Assembly: GCF_000829375.1 (NCBI RefSeq)
Contig: NZ_AP014624.1
Location: 4,588,001-4,652,000, forward strand
Length of the DNA: 64,000 nt
Origin: Chryseobacterium sp. StRB126
GTDB taxonomy: Bacteria > Bacteroidota > Bacteroidia > Flavobacteriales > Weeksellaceae
Reading direction: 5' to 3'
Numbering within the stretch: position 1 is the stretch's first letter; each line of letters opens with the position of its first letter. A model generated the notes under the pieces. The model made no database searches and was not told the DNA's origin. It saw only the letters and a list, made by a program, of their open reading frames with translations. Position numbers and translations under genes: made by a program. Positions 42,186 through 51,517 of the stretch are shown here, in pieces.

Positions 42186-42299
42186 AAAGAGAATGAGTGC
42201 CGGAAAACAAAAATATGAACTTTGTAAAAACTTCCGGTACTTCTCCTCTTCCCTCACTCCAATTAAATCAATATCTTCGCCCCAAGAAACTAAAAAGTA

Positions 42300-42848
42300 A
42301 TGACGCAGGCTGAAATCCTTACCCTGATTGATGAAGAATTGTTTACTGACAATATTAAAACAGAAGTCAGTGAGCAAAAGATTATCTGGACAGATCATTC
42401 AGGTATGGAAAATTCAGTATCTCCACATCAGATAGCTATCAATAATGATGGCGTTATTGCATGGTGGCAGTGTAATAAAGCAGGAAAAGAAGAGGTTCGG
42501 ATCAGGCTAAAGGAAAAGAAAGTTATGACCTGGAAACCACCCATCAATACTCTGGGGCAACCCTTATTTCGTGATGGCCTTTTATATTTCTATGAAAACT
42601 ATCTCATCATCAAGTATAAAGACACTCATTATCAGAGGCTTTTTATTTTTAATATTAAAACTTTAAAAAATGAGGAAATCATTATCAATGCCCTTACTAT
42701 CCAAGTAAAAATGATAGGGAACGAATTATTTTTGGGAGGTCTTTACCACGATGAAGAATTTATTAAAATCACAATCTATCCGGATCATTTTGAAAAAGAA
42801 AGTATTGATGAGGTATATCTTCACCAAAGAAATATTACATTTGATTAA
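42300..42848 (+). CDS. uncharacterised protein
   Basis: 182 residues, no signal peptide. Mostly beta: IIWTDHSGMENSVSPHQIAINNDGVIAWWQCNKAGKEEVRIRL..., QPLFRDGLLYFYENYLIIKYKDTHYQRLFIFNIKTL, suggesting a beta-propeller or sheet-rich fold. No family recognised. A TATCTTCG element at 42272-42279 is a possible -7 box. Confidence 0.55.
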   Translation: MTQAEILTLIDEELFTDNIKTEVSEQKIIWTDHSGMENSVSPHQIAINNDGVIAWWQCNKAGKEEVRIRLKEKKVMTWKPPINTLGQPLFRDGLLYFYENYLIIKYKDTHYQRLFIFNIKTLKNEEIIINALTIQVKMIGNELFLGGLYHDEEFIKITIYPDHFEKESIDEVYLHQRNITFD

Positions 42849-42921
42849 ACTTTAGATTTAACAGGTATTAATTCTTTCTCTCAACAGCGAAAATATAGCC
42901 TGAAATCCTAATTCAAAAAAT

Positions 42922-43362
42922 ATGAAAACTCCACTTACCTACCAAAAAGCTACAGAAAACGACATTGATTATCTTCTTGATCTGAGGACAAAAACAATGG
43001 TTCCGCATTATGCAGCATCCAACCTTCCTACAGACCGGGAAACGACTCTTAACCGGGTTCTTGATCAGTTTGACAAGGCGCATGTTATTTTTCTGGACAA
43101 CCTTCCCATAGGACTCTTGAAATTAGACAGAGCAGATACAAATATTAATATCATGCAGCTTCAGATTGATCCCAGCCAGCAAGGTAAAGGATTAGGAAGA
43201 ATGATCCTTACAGATATTTTGAAAGAGGCTTCTGAAACAGGAAAAACTGCTTCTTTAAGTGTTTTAAAAACCAATCAGGCACAGCATCTTTATTCCAGTT
43301 TAGGTTTTAAAATTATAGATGAAGATGAGTATGCCTACTCCATGGAGTTTTCCCCGGTTTAA
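42922..43362 (+). CDS. GNAT-family N-acetyltransferase
   Basis: 146 residues. Acetyl-CoA fold: LDLRTKTMVPHYAASN at the start, INIMQLQIDPSQQGKGLGRMILTDILKEA with the pyrophosphate-binding QGKGLG loop, and LSVLKTNQAQHLYSSLGFKIIDEDEYAYSMEF at the end. Substrate unknown. Monocistronic. Confidence 0.88.
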   Translation: MKTPLTYQKATENDIDYLLDLRTKTMVPHYAASNLPTDRETTLNRVLDQFDKAHVIFLDNLPIGLLKLDRADTNINIMQLQIDPSQQGKGLGRMILTDILKEASETGKTASLSVLKTNQAQHLYSSLGFKIIDEDEYAYSMEFSPV

Positions 43363-43696
43363 ATACGAATAGTACGAATAACCACAAATTAAGATTAAAA
43401 AAAGTGTTTCTCCCGCTGATTAAGCTGATAGAGTAGATTTCCCCCCACAGATTACGCAGATTTTCACAGATGATTGTGCATAAGATCTGCGTAATCTGTG
43501 TATTCTGCGAGAGATCTGATCCTGTTTATTGAGATTGCCATCACTTTGTTCGAAATGACAAAAACGCAACTGAGAGTACCTATGAATAACTTCATTTTAT
43601 CATAAATAAAATCTTTACGCCTTAAAAACATAAAGTATACAAAAATCTTCGTGCCTTTACGTTTCCTAACATCCAAAATCAGAATTACAGCAATGA
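43363..43696. repeat. repeat-bearing intergenic region
   Basis: No gene seen. A 16-bp perfect inverted repeat, CACAGATTACGCAGAT at 43446-43461 and its complement at 43485-43500, spaced 23 bp. Surrounding phrases (AAAATCTTCGTGCCTTTACG near 43640) are typical of dispersed Bacteroidota repeats. A 70-codon frame in it is rejected. Confidence 0.5.
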
Positions 43697-45208
43697 CTAT
43701 TGGTTGGCCATTGTCACATAGATTAATCTTCCGCCTTCTTCTGCTGATAACAGTATTTTCTTTCCATCAACCAGCTCTACCATAGATCCCGGCGGAATTT
43801 CTTTCTGTTCTGTAACATCTTTCATCCCTGCTAAACTTTGATTCACCAATACCCATTTTCCCTGATGGAATGTAAAATATCCTACAGGCATTTTATCCTG
43901 CATCGTAAGATTTTCATTTCTAATCACCTTTCTGGACACGTGCCATTTGAATAAATATTGATTGTGATAAACCATCAAACGGTGGTTCTCAGGCTTCCAG
44001 ACTTCATCATTAAACCGGAAATACAGATCCAGAACCGGAAGCGTTCCCTGATGTGGAGTTCCACAGAAAGGACATTTCGGATTACTGGTATTATCAAAGA
44101 CATACCATTTTTCACTACAATTGGTATTCTGACAAGGCTGTATAAGGTCTACAGTCTTTAGTAAAGCAGTTTCCCATTCATTAGCTGTAGGACGTCTGAT
44201 GGGATCGTGTAATCCGTCTATAAATGTTTTTCTGAATAAATCGGTAATATACGGACCTGTTACAATATAAGGAATCTTCTGTGGATCACCCCAGAAAGCA
44301 TCCCATTTTCTAAGATGATCCGCTCTTACATTATTGGATGGATCATTAGGATGTTCTATAAACAGAGCTTTTTCACCCATAGATATCATCTCATCCTTTT
44401 CAGAATCCAGATCCCAGATCTTTCCGCCGCGGAGAGGATGTCTTCTCAACAGATACATATAGATCAGCACAGCAAGAGCATGCAAATCGGTTTTTTGATT
44501 GGGCAGATACCTTTCAGGATCCTGAAGTCCCAAATGTTGGGTTTTTAAAACTTCAGGAGCAATAAAATCGGCTGTCCCTATTACTTCAGGTGGGAATAAT
44601 TTTGGGACAACTAGTCCGTCAATATCAATAATACAGGCCGATTTGGTTACCGGATCTACCAGAATATTATTATAAGATAAATCTGAGTGGGCTAACCCCA
44701 TCTGATGAAGTTTCTTTACGCCCCGGCTGATATTAATGGCAATCTGGAAATAACTTAACCAGTCTCCCAGTTCAGACTGATCTAACCTCAGCGGATATTG
44801 TGGATTTCTGAACATCGGAGCCGTGAACCATTTCCCTACTTTATCTTCACCCTGAATATTATCCGAACCTATATATCCTTTAGCAAAGAAAAATTTTTGA
44901 TTGTAAATAGGAACAACAATTCCTGTCAGCCTATCTTTCTCCACAATATCATAAGGCCATCTGAATATTTCATTCAGGAAATATTCTGCCGAATTCCCAT
45001 TCTGAATATTTTGCAGATAGGTAGAAACAATTCTCATAATCCTTTCCTTCTGCCCATCATCCAGGGGATTTCTATAAAAGGCAACTACGTAATCCCTGTC
45101 CGGCGAGAAGTAAACATCTTTTACTCCTCCCTGAATTGGTTTTTCATCAACATATTCATAGGATTTGGCTGCATCCAGAACAGAAACAACCCTAATAGTG
45201 TTTTTCAT
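43697..45208 (-). CDS. protein kinase-like protein of the Ter cluster (TerY-P triad kinase)
   Basis: 503 residues. Protein-kinase-like domain (about 1-370): HSDLSYNNILVDP matches the HxDxxxxN catalytic loop, DIDG takes the DFG place and FIAPEVL the APE. The usual N-lobe Lys is not obvious. Then a zinc ribbon (CQNTNCSEKWYVFDNTSNPKCPFCG) and a C-terminal beta-rich FHA/SHS2-like domain (RLMVYHNQYLFKWHVSRKVI). Last gene of the operon with PP2C, two vWA proteins and two TerD proteins; it probably phosphorylates a partner that the PP2C dephosphorylates. Confidence 0.8.
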   Translation of the reverse strand: MKNTIRVVSVLDAAKSYEYVDEKPIQGGVKDVYFSPDRDYVVAFYRNPLDDGQKERIMRIVSTYLQNIQNGNSAEYFLNEIFRWPYDIVEKDRLTGIVVPIYNQKFFFAKGYIGSDNIQGEDKVGKWFTAPMFRNPQYPLRLDQSELGDWLSYFQIAINISRGVKKLHQMGLAHSDLSYNNILVDPVTKSACIIDIDGLVVPKLFPPEVIGTADFIAPEVLKTQHLGLQDPERYLPNQKTDLHALAVLIYMYLLRRHPLRGGKIWDLDSEKDEMISMGEKALFIEHPNDPSNNVRADHLRKWDAFWGDPQKIPYIVTGPYITDLFRKTFIDGLHDPIRRPTANEWETALLKTVDLIQPCQNTNCSEKWYVFDNTSNPKCPFCGTPHQGTLPVLDLYFRFNDEVWKPENHRLMVYHNQYLFKWHVSRKVIRNENLTMQDKMPVGYFTFHQGKWVLVNQSLAGMKDVTEQKEIPPGSMVELVDGKKILLSAEEGGRLIYVTMANQ

Positions 45209-45214
45209 ATTGAA

Positions 45215-46480
45215 TTAATAAATTATGGCCAGTGTACGATCGTCATGGTTTCCTCTGCTCCAGAAATCCGTCCAGTGGAGAAGCTGTTGATCAATTTCGG
45301 TATTATTGATAAAGTCTACTTTGGCAAGATCATCGTTGTCTCCGTTAAGATCTTTAAAAAATGTTTTCCAGCTTTCCAGATCTTCTAATTTATTCTCTGT
45401 AAGAAATTTTGGATCATAAATACCGTCTGTCATGAGTACCAGATATGAAAAGTCCTCAACACAGGTGATCCTGAAACGGGAAACAATATGATCGTTGAAG
45501 ATTTCTTTCATGGTAACAAAACGAGTGCCGCCACTGAACGCTCCTACATCCATTGTATTAAGAAGTTTTACCTTAGAAAAATCATTATTGATGAGGTTGA
45601 TAGGGCAATCTCCTACTCCAAAACTCAAGATCACATATCCAAAACTGAATTTTTTAACCAAAGCAAAAACAAGAGTGGTGTGCAGATCATTAATGGAAAA
45701 ATCATGTTCTGAAGCGGTCTTTTCCAAAGTATGATGAACATTTAAAACACCCTCATACAAAAGTCTTATTATATTCTCTTTGGCTTCCTGTTCTTTTTTT
45801 GCATCTTCTAAGCTGTGAGTTATATTGATATTATTTTCAATTTCACCTAGAACTTCCGGAGAGCTGAAAAACTGATTAACAGAAACAGTGGCCAGCCTTG
45901 ACCCCTCTCTTGCCATTATAGCAGAACCGGCACCATCAGAGATAGAAATGATATTCCAGTCTGAAGGGAGTTTCTTTACTGCAAAATCATCTTCTCTGAA
46001 TTTTCCTTCATGGGCATGAGAACGGCCCCTCTTGGAAGCCACAATAATTTTTTTGTCTGAAAAAGTTCCCTGAAATGAAGCCTCATCTTCTTTGTAAAAA
46101 TCAGCATTTCTATCACTTGGAATATTCTTCCATAAATCTTTAGGATCAATATTAACCAATAGCTGAACCCTTTTAACATCTGTATTATCTTTATCCTCAA
46201 CATGAAAAAATTCTATATCCAGATGATACATATTATGAGCGGTAGGAGTTCCGGAAATCCTGTTATTTTCAAACATAAGCCCGGTTTCTTCCAGATTCTT
46301 AATATTTTTAATATTGATATTCGGAAAATCAGTCATCTCAAAGATGAATTCATAGAATTTTCCTGAATGGGCATGTTTTAATACCCAATGAAATTCTTTA
46401 AACTCTTCTTTTTCTTTATGAATAGTTCTTTTTTCCACAGGCTTTTTTCCGATTCCAAAATAAAATGGAGGTATTTTCAT
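45215..46480 (-). CDS. PP2C-family phosphatase with N-terminal Ig-like domain
   Basis: 421 residues. Residues about 1-140 look like an Ig-like/He_PIG fold (ENNRISGTPTAHNMYHLDIEF). The rest is PP2C: REDDFAVKK, ISISDGAGSA (metal Asp and GxG), GVGDCPINL, VLMTDGIYD and NHDDRTLAIIY. Metal-dependent Ser/Thr phosphatase, the partner of the kinase (6-bp gap) in the TerY-P triad. Confidence 0.85.
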   Translation of the reverse strand: MKIPPFYFGIGKKPVEKRTIHKEKEEFKEFHWVLKHAHSGKFYEFIFEMTDFPNINIKNIKNLEETGLMFENNRISGTPTAHNMYHLDIEFFHVEDKDNTDVKRVQLLVNIDPKDLWKNIPSDRNADFYKEDEASFQGTFSDKKIIVASKRGRSHAHEGKFREDDFAVKKLPSDWNIISISDGAGSAIMAREGSRLATVSVNQFFSSPEVLGEIENNINITHSLEDAKKEQEAKENIIRLLYEGVLNVHHTLEKTASEHDFSINDLHTTLVFALVKKFSFGYVILSFGVGDCPINLINNDFSKVKLLNTMDVGAFSGGTRFVTMKEIFNDHIVSRFRITCVEDFSYLVLMTDGIYDPKFLTENKLEDLESWKTFFKDLNGDNDDLAKVDFINNTEIDQQLLHWTDFWSRGNHDDRTLAIIY

Positions 46481-46492
46481 GGGTCATATGAT

Positions 46493-47536
46493 TTAACCTA
46501 AAGTTCTGTTGATATCAAATCCGCCTCCCGAATATCCGTAATAATCTGAGGTTCCGCACCAAGGACATTTATTATACCCTTCCCCTTGCAGGCAATGAAT
46601 GCCACCACATGCACAGGTTGCCAGCGCAATAGGATTTGCACAATGCGGACAGGAAGTTCCCCCCTGAAGTTCTTCTATTGAAATTTTCAGATGACTCCTT
46701 TGAGCTGAAGACAGCCTGTAATAGGATTTCTCATCAATTTTATAAGCACCTTCCAGTTTATAATATCTGGTTGACATACCCGGAATGCTTGATTCTCCGA
46801 AGGTCTTTTTAAATTTCATCAGATAGAGTTTATCCGTCTCCGAACATTTACCATTCAGAACTACAAAATTATTGTCCGGAAAACGCTGTTCCATCTGTGG
46901 ATCTACTTTCTCAAGGATAACAGAATCAATTTTGGAAAGGTTTATTCCTTCTTTTTTTGCTTCGGTAACACTCTGGCTGGTTGTTTTGATAGAATCGGTT
47001 ACCCATTTGAAGAATTCCTTATACGAATTTTCATCTGTATTATTGAACAGTAAAACGTTATCCGCCAATGAACCCAATAGTTTATAATTGGTATTCTCTC
47101 CTATAGAAACAGCAATGGTATTGGCCTTTCCGTTATACTTATTATTCCATCTTTCGATCGCTTTGGTGGCATCATCAGTGGGAACACCATCTGTAAACAG
47201 AAAAACAATAGGCTTCCAGTCTCCTTTTCTATCGTACGTTGTTTTTACAATATCCTGATCTATGCAATCCATGATTCTAATCAAGCCTTGCGATAATGAG
47301 GTACCACTTCCAATTGGAATTTTGGGTGGATAAAAACTGATAATATCCTGAAGTGGCGTAATCACTTCAGCCTCTCCTGCAAAACCCACTACAGAAATGT
47401 AAACCGTTTCCAATGAATACGGATCTTTTTTCAATTCCCGGACGATATTGGAAATACCTTCCTGTACCTGCTCAATCGGGTCTCCTACCATAGATTCGGA
47501 GACGTCAATTAAAAAATAAATCGGCAGCCTTCTCAT
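46493..47536 (-). CDS. vWA-domain TerY-like protein with C-terminal zinc ribbon
   Basis: 347 residues from MRRLPIYFLIDVSESM. Von Willebrand A domain with MIDAS DVSES, GSGTSLSQGL and FTDGVPTD. A long C-terminal part ends in zinc-binding cysteines (CPHCANPIALATCACGG...CLQGEGYNKCPWCG). A start at 47653 would overlap the previous gene by 100 bp and is rejected. Second vWA protein of the operon; related in architecture to TerY paralogs. Confidence 0.85.
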   Translation of the reverse strand: MRRLPIYFLIDVSESMVGDPIEQVQEGISNIVRELKKDPYSLETVYISVVGFAGEAEVITPLQDIISFYPPKIPIGSGTSLSQGLIRIMDCIDQDIVKTTYDRKGDWKPIVFLFTDGVPTDDATKAIERWNNKYNGKANTIAVSIGENTNYKLLGSLADNVLLFNNTDENSYKEFFKWVTDSIKTTSQSVTEAKKEGINLSKIDSVILEKVDPQMEQRFPDNNFVVLNGKCSETDKLYLMKFKKTFGESSIPGMSTRYYKLEGAYKIDEKSYYRLSSAQRSHLKISIEELQGGTSCPHCANPIALATCACGGIHCLQGEGYNKCPWCGTSDYYGYSGGGFDINRTLG

Positions 47537-47553
47537 ACCTGTAAAGACAATTT

Positions 47554-48192
47554 TTAAATAATAATAGTAAGCTCCGATGGTGGCGGAGGCAATGTTACGT
47601 GATCTGTTGTATTTTGTGAATGCCCACCTTGTGTAATGGAAGAACTCACCCATCTGAAAAAGGATGAAAGCGTGATGGCATCTGTAGCATCCAGCTTTAC
47701 GACATGATCTGTCAGTTCCTTCAGATACTGCTCATCAGCTCTAGGACCCGCAGCACAACCTACAATGGCACCAAACTCCAGATCTCTAAGTACCGGAATC
47801 ATCTGCCTGTATTTCTGAATATCAGAAGGCTTTCCATCCGTAAATATAAAAAGCAACGGCTGCCAATCTCCTTTTTCATCAGCAGAACCTTTTACAAGGT
47901 CTTTCTGAACAAGTTCAGCTACCATTTCCAGCGCTGCCCCAGTGTGGGTTGGGCCACTATCCGGACAGGTAATCTCCATGGGATAAAAATTGGCAAGAGC
48001 AGTTAGCGGAATGATGTTTTTAACTTCTCTATCAAAGGTAATAACACTTAGGTGAAGGCTCTCCATCGCTTGCGGATCTGCACGAAGCATACTGATAAGC
48101 CCGTTGAAGCCGTTGTTCAAAGCCTGGATCGGCTCCCCGTTCATGGAGCCGGAAGTATCCAGTAAAAAATAGGCTAATAATCTTCTGGTCAT
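47554..48192 (-). CDS. terY: vWA-domain TerY protein
   Basis: 212 residues, a minimal vWA protein: LLDTSGSMNGEPIQ carries DxSxS, then GPTHTGAAL (MIDAS Thr) and FTDGKPSD. TerY proteins go with TerD-type calcium-binding proteins in tellurite/phage/stress resistance clusters and are thought to scaffold membrane-linked complexes. A Pro-rich C-terminus (PPPPSEL) ends it. Preceded by an intercistronic hairpin after the second terD. Confidence 0.88.
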   Translation of the reverse strand: MTRRLLAYFLLDTSGSMNGEPIQALNNGFNGLISMLRADPQAMESLHLSVITFDREVKNIIPLTALANFYPMEITCPDSGPTHTGAALEMVAELVQKDLVKGSADEKGDWQPLLFIFTDGKPSDIQKYRQMIPVLRDLEFGAIVGCAAGPRADEQYLKELTDHVVKLDATDAITLSSFFRWVSSSITQGGHSQNTTDHVTLPPPPSELTIII

Positions 48193-48210
48193 AAGGTGGT
48201 TATTAATTCT

Positions 48211-48250
48211 GAAGCCGGCGGAGGAAGTCGAAGACTTCCCAGCCGGCTTT
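48211..48250 (-). other. GC-rich intercistronic hairpin between terD and terY
   Basis: AAGCCGGC (48212-48219) pairs with GCCGGCTT (48242-48249) and GGAAGTC (48223-48229) with GACTTCC (48233-48239), forming a 15-bp interrupted stem with loop GAA. No T-run follows in the direction of the operon, so it is more likely a processing or stability element than a terminator. Confidence 0.6.
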
Positions 48251-48273
48251 TATGTTGAATAGAAATCTAAAGT

Positions 48274-48948
48274 CTAGTTTGAGTATGAATACTGCTGTCT
48301 CAGAATATCAATAAAATTATCTGTATGGTGGGGCTCTCCCACAGCACGGAACTTCCAGTCTCCATTATGACGGTAGGCTTCTGCAAAAACCATCGCACAC
48401 ATTCCATTCATACTTGAATCTCCGGAAAGACTGTATTTGGTAATTTCTTTACCCGTAGCATCTACAGCACGGATAAATGCATTCTCAATCATTCCAAAGT
48501 GCTGATTATTGGTTCTTCCCTGATAAATAGTAACAAGGAATACAATTTTCTGGTAGCTTTGATCCAGCTGATCCAGCTTTACAATAATTTGCTCATCATC
48601 ACCATCTCCGGCACCAGTTCTGTTATCTCCCGTCAACCATACATTTCCGCTTGGATGCTGCATAGAATTGAAGAAAACCACATCTCCCTGATACAATCCC
48701 ATCTGTCTTCCGTCATTTGTCTGAACCGTTCTTCCAAGATTGGCCACTTTTCCGTTACCATCCAAAAGAAATGCTACTGCATCAAGATCATATTCGGCTT
48801 CCTTACTAAATATCTTACCAAAGAAACCTCCTTGCTTTCTTACGTCCCATCCTAAACCGATCGTTACTTTTGAAAGGTCATAAACACTCTCTCCACGGTC
48901 GTTTTTTCTTAAATCAATCGTTTGACCTTTCTGTAAATTAATTGCCAT
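48274..48948 (-). CDS. terD: TerD-family protein (second copy)
   Basis: 224 residues: TerD fold with MAINLQKGQTIDLRKND at the start, VTIGLGWD, and the calcium-binding GDNRTGAGDGDDEQIIVKLDQLD. Slightly longer than usual TerD (about 190) because of an insertion near FFGKIFSKEAEYDLDAVAF. Pairs with the upstream paralog. Forms the calcium-binding core of the Ter response. Confidence 0.9.
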   Translation of the reverse strand: MAINLQKGQTIDLRKNDRGESVYDLSKVTIGLGWDVRKQGGFFGKIFSKEAEYDLDAVAFLLDGNGKVANLGRTVQTNDGRQMGLYQGDVVFFNSMQHPSGNVWLTGDNRTGAGDGDDEQIIVKLDQLDQSYQKIVFLVTIYQGRTNNQHFGMIENAFIRAVDATGKEITKYSLSGDSSMNGMCAMVFAEAYRHNGDWKFRAVGEPHHTDNFIDILRQQYSYSN

Positions 48949-48980
48949 AGCTATCGTTTTGTGTATTAGTGTATTTACTC

Positions 48981-49556
48981 TTATTTGATGATTTGTCCTT
49001 TATAATATTTCTCAAGGAAGAAACCAAGATCTGCTCTGTATCCTATTCCTGAAGCTTCAAACTTCCAGCTTCCACTTCTTTTATACAGTCTTCCGAATTC
49101 AACTCCTGTTTCAATCGAAAAATCTTCATCAAGCTCATATTTTGCAATCTCCTGATTATTGCTGTTGTCAACTACTCTGATATAAGAGTTTCTCACCTGT
49201 CCGAAGTTTTGTTTTCTTCTTTCAAAATCTTCAATAGTAACTACAAAAAGAATTTCTTCAACTCTTGAATCTACCTTATCAAGATCAATAATGATGGCTT
49301 CATCATCATCCCCGTCACTGTTCTTTCCACTTGGATCATCTCCGGTATGGGTAAGAGCTCCATCCGGCGAAATCAGATTATTATAAAAAACAAAATATTC
49401 CTCGCTTACTAATTTTCTGTCAGAATCAATCATGATTGCTGAAGCATCAAGATCAAAGTCGTAGCCTGTCCCTTCATTAGGATCCCAACCAAGTCCAATT
49501 GTCATTTTAGTCAATCCGATCTCAATCTTTTGCCCTTTCTGTAGATTAATTGCCAT
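48981..49556 (-). CDS. terD: TerD-family protein (first copy)
   Basis: 191 residues, canonical TerD length: MAINLQKGQKIEIGLTKMTIGLGWDPNEGTGYDFDLDASA and the acidic metal site TGDDPSGKNSDGDDDEAIIIDLDKVD. First gene of the Ter operon; a -7 box (TAAATTTG) lies at 49615-49622, 58 nt upstream. Confidence 0.92.
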   Translation of the reverse strand: MAINLQKGQKIEIGLTKMTIGLGWDPNEGTGYDFDLDASAIMIDSDRKLVSEEYFVFYNNLISPDGALTHTGDDPSGKNSDGDDDEAIIIDLDKVDSRVEEILFVVTIEDFERRKQNFGQVRNSYIRVVDNSNNQEIAKYELDEDFSIETGVEFGRLYKRSGSWKFEASGIGYRADLGFFLEKYYKGQIIK

Positions 49557-49614
49557 AGTATTTTATGTTATGAATTATTTTTTGCATTAAGATAGATTTG
49601 ATTTACGAATTGAC

Positions 49615-49622
49615 CAAATTTA
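49615..49622 (-). promoter_or_regulatory. -7 promoter box of the Ter operon
   Basis: TAAATTTG on the reverse strand, exact TAnnTTTG match, 58 nt before the first terD start. Confidence 0.5.
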
Positions 49623-49683
49623 TTTGTTAAAAATAATGGATATAAAGCAATTAAGTCTAATTTCCCAATTAAATAAAAGACAG

Positions 49684-49715
49684 TAAAAAAGGTCCAATTA
49701 AAAAATTGAACCTTT
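49684..49715 (-). terminator. terminator of the flippase-like gene
   Basis: AGGTTCAATT/AATTGGACCT stem on the reverse strand followed by TTTTTT. Confidence 0.75.
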
Positions 49716-49741
49716 ATACCGTATAATTGTTGGATTAATTT

Positions 49742-50764
49742 TTAAAATTCCTTCTTTGAAGCGACTTCATTTCTTGCCTTTGCCAGCATAGGAATAGAAA
49801 CAAGTCCCATTACCAGCATAATGACAATCTGGAGCGGTAGAGAAATAAAAGAATAAGTAAGTCCCATTTCACCACCTAGATCAGCACTTTTTCCTACTGA
49901 GATAAAAAGAGCCATAAAACCATACTTCATCGCCAAATTATAAGCTCCAATTCCACCACTTGCCGGAATAATCATTCCCATTGTTCCTACAACAATAATG
50001 AAGAAACCATCCGCAAAAGTAAATGCTGAAGTTTCAGGAAGTGCAAAACACACCAGATATGCTGCAAAATAATAGGAAATCCAGATTCCCAGTGTATATA
50101 ATATGAACTTTCCTTTTTGTTTTAATTTGAAAATGGTGCTTAACCCCTGAAAAATACCATCTATAAAATTGACAATTTTTCCTAAAAACGGAACATCCGC
50201 CAATCTCTTTTTAAAGGCAAAAAATAAAACTGTACCTCCTATTAATATAGCAAGAACAAGCAAAATTTTGTTAGGATTGATATTCACTCCTGAATTTTCA
50301 TAGAATGATACAATTGCTTCATATTTAAACAATAATGTCAGTCCAAGGAAAGCAAGCATGCATATTAGGTCTACTACTCTTTCCAGGATAATTGTTCCGA
50401 AGGATTTGTCTACAGGTACTTTTTCTACTCCATACAAAGCTGTAGCTCGCGCCACTTCACCACTTCTAGGAATAGTAAGATTCATAAGATATCCAAATGA
50501 AATAGACCAAAGTGAATTGGAGTTTGAAATTCTATGTCCCATCGGTTCCAGCATCAGATTCCAGCGAATCGCCCTGAACCAATAAGCCAAAAGGCCAAAT
50601 ACAGACGCAAATAATACCCAAAGATAGTTGGCCTTAGCCAATGACTGTTGAATCACTTTAAAATCAAGCCCACGTAAGGCAAGCCATAAAAAAAAGCCTG
50701 CAAAAGCAAGCGATATTACTATTGTAATGATTGATTTTAAAGGACTTTTTGATGTTTTCTCCAT
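49742..50764 (-). CDS. flippase-like/lysylphosphatidylglycerol-synthase-TM family membrane protein
   Basis: 340 residues with about eight transmembrane segments. Signature regions: NYLWVLFASVFGLLAYWFRAIRWNLMLEPMG, ISFGYLMNLTIPRSGEVARATAL (strongly conserved P-R-GE-xR) and VGTMGMIIPASGGIGAYNLAMKYGF. This is the UPF0104/LPG_synthase_TM family, transporting or flipping polar lipids. Four bp upstream lies panD, same strand; the pairing is common in Bacteroidota. Confidence 0.88.
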   Translation of the reverse strand: MEKTSKSPLKSIITIVISLAFAGFFLWLALRGLDFKVIQQSLAKANYLWVLFASVFGLLAYWFRAIRWNLMLEPMGHRISNSNSLWSISFGYLMNLTIPRSGEVARATALYGVEKVPVDKSFGTIILERVVDLICMLAFLGLTLLFKYEAIVSFYENSGVNINPNKILLVLAILIGGTVLFFAFKKRLADVPFLGKIVNFIDGIFQGLSTIFKLKQKGKFILYTLGIWISYYFAAYLVCFALPETSAFTFADGFFIIVVGTMGMIIPASGGIGAYNLAMKYGFMALFISVGKSADLGGEMGLTYSFISLPLQIVIMLVMGLVSIPMLAKARNEVASKKEF

Positions 50765-50767
50765 GAA

Positions 50768-51118
50768 TTACGTAAGAAGGTTTGTTTTTTCATCCGGGAA
50801 AACGATCTTCGGCTGGAAGTCTTTTGCTTCTTCAGGCGTCATCTGTGCATAGGCAATAATGATGATGATATCATCCCTTTGTACCTTTCTTGCAGCTGGC
50901 CCATTAAGGCATACTTCTCCGGATTTTCTTTTCCCTTTGATAACATACGTATCAAAACGTTCTCCATTATTTACATTGACGATATAAACCCTTTCTCCTA
51001 CTACCAATCCGGCAGCTTCAATAAGGTCTTCATCTATTGTTATACTTCCTATATAATTAAGGTCTGAGGCTGTTACTCTTACCCTATGGATCTTGGACTT
51101 GAAAACTTCTATTAACAT
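50768..51118 (-). CDS. panD: aspartate 1-decarboxylase (pyruvoyl-dependent)
   Basis: 116 residues. Makes beta-alanine for pantothenate. Self-cleavage site is Gly24-Ser25 in [10 protein letters not shown], where Ser25 becomes the pyruvoyl group; [22 protein letters not shown] is the conserved core and [16 protein letters not shown] contains the active-site region. Full length. A -7 box ends 4 nt before the ATG (51123-51130), so the mRNA is probably leaderless. Confidence 0.97.
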   Translation of the reverse strand: MLIEVFKSKIHRVRVTASDLNYIGSITIDEDLIEAAGLVVGERVYIVNVNNGERFDTYVIKGKRKSGEVCLNGPAARKVQRDDIIIIIAYAQMTPEEAKDFQPKIVFPDEKTNLLT

Positions 51119-51517
51119 GCTGCAAATTTATTAATAAAAATTAATAAAACAGACCTTCACTACCATTAAAAAATGCCCATAAACAATGGGGTTTAATTTT
51201 GTAAAACACAACAAAAGAGACGATTAATTATATTATTAACAATTATATTCTTAAAAACATCAATACTTTATACACAATTTAGGATTTAATAAATACAGGA
51301 AATAATATTAACTTTTTGCTAAAGTCAATAAACATAAGCATTTGGCATGATTTTAGTAACCCGTAACGTAGATTTTTCGTGAAAACACGAATTATCATAT
51401 TTTAACCATTTTCACTGAAAAGTAAAAAAATTGTATAAGTTTTAATAAAAAAATTGCACAATTAGAAAATAGTATTATATTTGCTATAATTACGAACTAA
51501 CTTTAATATTAAAAATT
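51119..51517. other. 399-bp region between panD and the HU gene
   Basis: Holds the divergent promoters: TAAATTTG at 51123-51130 (reverse) for panD and TATATTTG at 51476-51483 with a TTG -33 at 51454-51456 (19-bp spacing) for HU. A small hairpin TTCGTG-AAAA-CACGAA lies at 51376-51391. Very AT-rich with no open frame of interest. Confidence 0.55.

Noticed and set aside
44798..45388. 196-codon forward frame opposite the kinase/PP2C genes
   Set aside because: Antisense to strongly supported kinase and phosphatase motifs; composition is a mirror of those genes.
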